DNA of 27,000 bases from the NCBI GenBank assembly GCA_002167265.1, contig NHDJ01000026.1, positions 1 through 27,000 on the forward strand, in the 5' to 3' direction. Position 1 is the first letter of the stretch, and every line of letters starts with the position of its first letter. Source of the DNA: Verrucomicrobia bacterium TMED56. Its GTDB lineage: Bacteria > Verrucomicrobiota > Verrucomicrobiia > Opitutales > Seribacteraceae. Made by a program: the position numbers and the translations under genes. Positions 25,200 to 27,000 of the stretch are shown here, piece by piece. A model generated the notes under the pieces. The model had not been told where the DNA came from. It saw nothing but the letters and a program-made list of their open reading frames with translations, and searched no databases.

Positions 25200-25963
25200 T
25201 TTAATTTTTTTAAAGCTGTGTATAATTGTACTTTTGTAGGAGCCCTGTAATGCCACAAAATTTTATTTTCCATAAAATCAACTCCTTTTCCTTTAATAGT
25301 ATCAGCAATTATCACCTTTGGTTTATTGCTTCTATTAATTAAAGATTTTTGTATTGATCTAAGGTTATGACCATTAATTTTTTCGACATTGCAATTAAAA
25401 GATTTCATTTTTTCTTTTAATGGTTCTAATTTCATTACATTTTTTACAAAGTCTAAACTTTGAATTTTATTGTAATCAATGATTATAAATAAGTTATTTA
25501 GATTATGAAAAGATGCAAACAACAGGGACTCCCAAGTAGTTCCTTCATTAAGTTCGCCGTCACTTATTATCACATATACTCTATTGTTAGTTTTATCAAT
25601 TTTTTCACCCAAGGCTTTACCAACAGCATAAGGTAAGCCATGCCCTAAAGAACCTGATGAAAATTCAATATTCTTTACATTATGACTTACATGAGACATC
25701 AAATTGGAATTATTTTTTCCATAACTATTTAAATCTAACTTTGAAAGCATTTTTTTTTCAAATAGTGTGCAATATAAAGCTAAAGCTGCATGTCCTTTGC
25801 TAAGAATGAATGTATCATTTTTTCTTAATCTTTTAAAATATAGGACTGCTAATAATTCAACAATAGAAAAACAACTTCCAATATGAGATGATTGTGCTTG
25901 AAAAGTTTTTTTTAGAATATTTGTTCTAATATTTTTTATAGATTTTATTAATTTTTTAGTCAC
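25196..25963 (-). CDS. transketolase N-terminal subunit (split enzyme)
   Basis: The thiamine-diphosphate-binding half of a two-chain transketolase, 255 residues. FILSKGHAALALY (52-64), SGSLGHGLPYAVG (about 101-114) and the ThDP/Mg motif SDGELNEGTTWE followed by IDYNKIQ are clear. This half is shorter than the N-terminal part of a full-length transketolase, as usual for the split type. The start is a GTG at 25963, which gives a GTGA overlap of 4 bp with the DegT-like gene upstream. Three genes (dehydratase-like, N, C) are thus linked by stop-start overlaps, suggesting one functional set. Confidence 0.9.
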   Translation of the reverse strand: MTKKLIKSIKNIRTNILKKTFQAQSSHIGSCFSIVELLAVLYFKRLRKNDTFILSKGHAALALYCTLFEKKMLSKLDLNSYGKNNSNLMSHVSHNVKNIEFSSGSLGHGLPYAVGKALGEKIDKTNNRVYVIISDGELNEGTTWESLLFASFHNLNNLFIIIDYNKIQSLDFVKNVMKLEPLKEKMKSFNCNVEKINGHNLRSIQKSLINRSNKPKVIIADTIKGKGVDFMENKILWHYRAPTKVQLYTALKKLK

Positions 25964-27000
25964 CGATTAATAAATTTTAAAATAATTTTATGAATATAAT
26001 TTATCTCTTTGTTTTCTAGTCCTTGATGGCAACCTATTAATAAACCGTTTTTCATTATATAGTCAGAATTTTTAAAAGCATTAATTCTATTTTCTTTTGA
26101 AACAAGTGAATTAAATGCTGGATGTCGCAATATATTACCGCTAAAAATTGGTCTTGTTTGAATATTATTTTTTTCCAAAAAAATCTGTAATTTTTTTCTA
26201 TTAAAATTTAATCCTTTTTTTAAGATTATTGGATAAGCTAAAAAATTTGTATAAACATCATCAATTATTTTTGGAGTTATAAAATACTCATTGAGTTTTT
26301 GAAAAAATTTTTTATGTAAAAAGAAATTTTTATTTCTTAAATTGCTAAATCTTTTAAATTTTTTCAATTGTATTAACCCAAAAGCTGCTCCTAATTCTGA
26401 AGGTTCAAAATTGTAACCTGCCTCAGAAAAAACAAATTTTTTATCATATTCAACTCCATTTAATTTAATATTTAATCTTTTTGATATATTTTCTGAGTCT
26501 TTAATTAAGGTTGACATTCTTCCCCAACTTCTCAGAATTTTAGCTCTTTGAAAGTAAATCTTATTATTTGTTAAAAACATTCCACCATTACCCGCACAAC
26601 TTATTACGTGAGAACCATAAAAACTAGTAATAGAAATATCGCTATAAATTCCAGTTGATTTATCAGCTATTTTTGCACCCAAGGTATCTGCTGAGTCTTC
26701 TATTATTTTTAAATTATGTTTTTTCGCTATTTTATAAATCTTTCGCCAATCAGGAATATTTCCAATTAAGTTAGGTATTAAGAGAGCCTTGGTTTTTTTT
26801 GTAATTTTTTTTTCTAATTGATCTATATCAATTTGTAATGTTTCAATATTTATATCAACAAATATTGGAGTAACACCATAATGCATTAAAGATGAGATTG
26901 CTGTCCCAAAGTTTAAACACGGAGTTAAAACTTGATCTCCTTTTTTTAAATTTAGAACTTTAACTGCTAACATAATTGCTGAAGATCCAGAATTTACCAT
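25960..27000 (-). CDS. DegT-fold PLP enzyme with His in place of the PLP lysine (3-dehydratase-like), N-terminus cut off
   Basis: Only 346 C-terminal residues are in the window; the frame is open at 27000 and VNSGSSA at the edge normally lies some 50 residues into these proteins. The fold signatures are VNSGSSAIMLAV, EDSADTLGAK (101-110 of the visible part) and SFYGSHVISCAGNGGM (126-141). At the position of the Schiff-base lysine (SFxxxK) there is His131. That substitution is known from the 3-dehydratases ColD and RfbH/E1, which remove the C3 hydroxyl of a 4-keto-6-deoxyhexose. TRPIFSGNILRHPAF also resembles the RfbH/ColD C-terminal region. The product would be a 3,6-dideoxy-4-keto sugar. Whether an RfbH-type iron-sulphur cluster or the PMP-only ColD route is used cannot be decided. 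It is coupled to the transketolase N gene. Confidence 0.8.
   Translation of the reverse strand: MVNSGSSAIMLAVKVLNLKKGDQVLTPCLNFGTAISSLMHYGVTPIFVDINIETLQIDIDQLEKKITKKTKALLIPNLIGNIPDWRKIYKIAKKHNLKIIEDSADTLGAKIADKSTGIYSDISITSFYGSHVISCAGNGGMFLTNNKIYFQRAKILRSWGRMSTLIKDSENISKRLNIKLNGVEYDKKFVFSEAGYNFEPSELGAAFGLIQLKKFKRFSNLRNKNFFLHKKFFQKLNEYFITPKIIDDVYTNFLAYPIILKKGLNFNRKKLQIFLEKNNIQTRPIFSGNILRHPAFNSLVSKENRINAFKNSDYIMKNGLLIGCHQGLENKEINYIHKIILKFINR

Noticed and set aside
24330..25963. Transketolase pair as housekeeping pentose-phosphate enzyme
   Set aside because: It is coupled by 4-bp overlaps to a sugar 3-dehydratase-like gene within a polysaccharide locus. The housekeeping role is not excluded by sequence alone but is the weaker reading.
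1..27000. Search for a defence system, prophage, insertion sequence or CRISPR array
   Set aside because: No transposase, integrase, phage structural protein, nuclease set or regularly spaced repeat was seen; every gene is explained by glycan synthesis or modification.

Overview
The window is a contiguous piece of a surface-polysaccharide (O-antigen or capsule type) biosynthesis locus from a very AT-rich bacterium. It holds about 24 coding regions, packed head to tail or slightly overlapping, with no rRNA, tRNA, CRISPR array or transposase that I can see. The standard genetic code is used: TGA serves as a stop and Trp is TGG. Family content (a WecA-like polyprenyl-phosphate transferase, an EpsG-like polymerase, UDP-ManNAc dehydrogenase, a WbuXYZ-type acetamidino module) points to a Gram-negative bacterium. 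Base composition and lysine/isoleucine/asparagine-rich proteins would fit a small-genome marine lineage such as SAR11/Pelagibacterales or an AT-rich marine gammaproteobacterium, but no gene here fixes the taxon.

Layout. 1-522 (+): 3' part of a PIG-L/LmbE deacetylase. 502-2316 (-): Gfo/Idh oxidoreductase and WecA/MraY-like initiating transferase. 2369-2956 (+): stand-alone GlmU-C-like acyltransferase with its own intrinsic terminator. 3029-13850 (-): a long operon read as GT2, WbuX-type amidotransferase, HisH2, HisF2, a 151-bp gap, two-domain dehydrogenase/oxidoreductase, heparinase II/III-like protein, WecB, WecC, GT4. 13907-14605 (+): lone methyltransferase. 14634-20128 (-): GT-B-like protein, GT4, methyltransferase, DUF616 glycosyltransferase-like protein, EpsG-like polymerase. 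20256-21176 (+): PhyH-type Fe(II)/2-oxoglutarate dioxygenase. 21345-27000 (-): DegT-fold enzyme with His instead of the PLP lysine (cut by the window end), split transketolase N and C subunits, a DegT aminotransferase with the lysine, sugar N-formyltransferase, GT2.

How they may work together. WecB and WecC should convert UDP-GlcNAc to UDP-ManNAc and then UDP-ManNAcA. WbuX, HisH2 and HisF2 should convert an N-acetyl group into an acetamidino group. The two-domain oxidoreductase and heparinase-like protein are welded into the same operon and presumably act on the same glycan. At the right end the His-type DegT enzyme (3-dehydratase-like) is translationally coupled to both halves of a transketolase. 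This suggests synthesis of a 3-deoxy and possibly two-carbon-branched sugar, followed by (or beside) an aminated and N-formylated sugar. WecA-like initiation and EpsG-like polymerisation suggest a lipid-linked, Wzy-type assembly route; no Wzx flippase or Wzz is in the window.

The most interesting regions are the 24330-27000 dehydratase/transketolase cassette and the 4202-12989 amidino/heparinase/ManNAcA block. The latter is visibly richer in GC than its flanks, as if acquired as a module.
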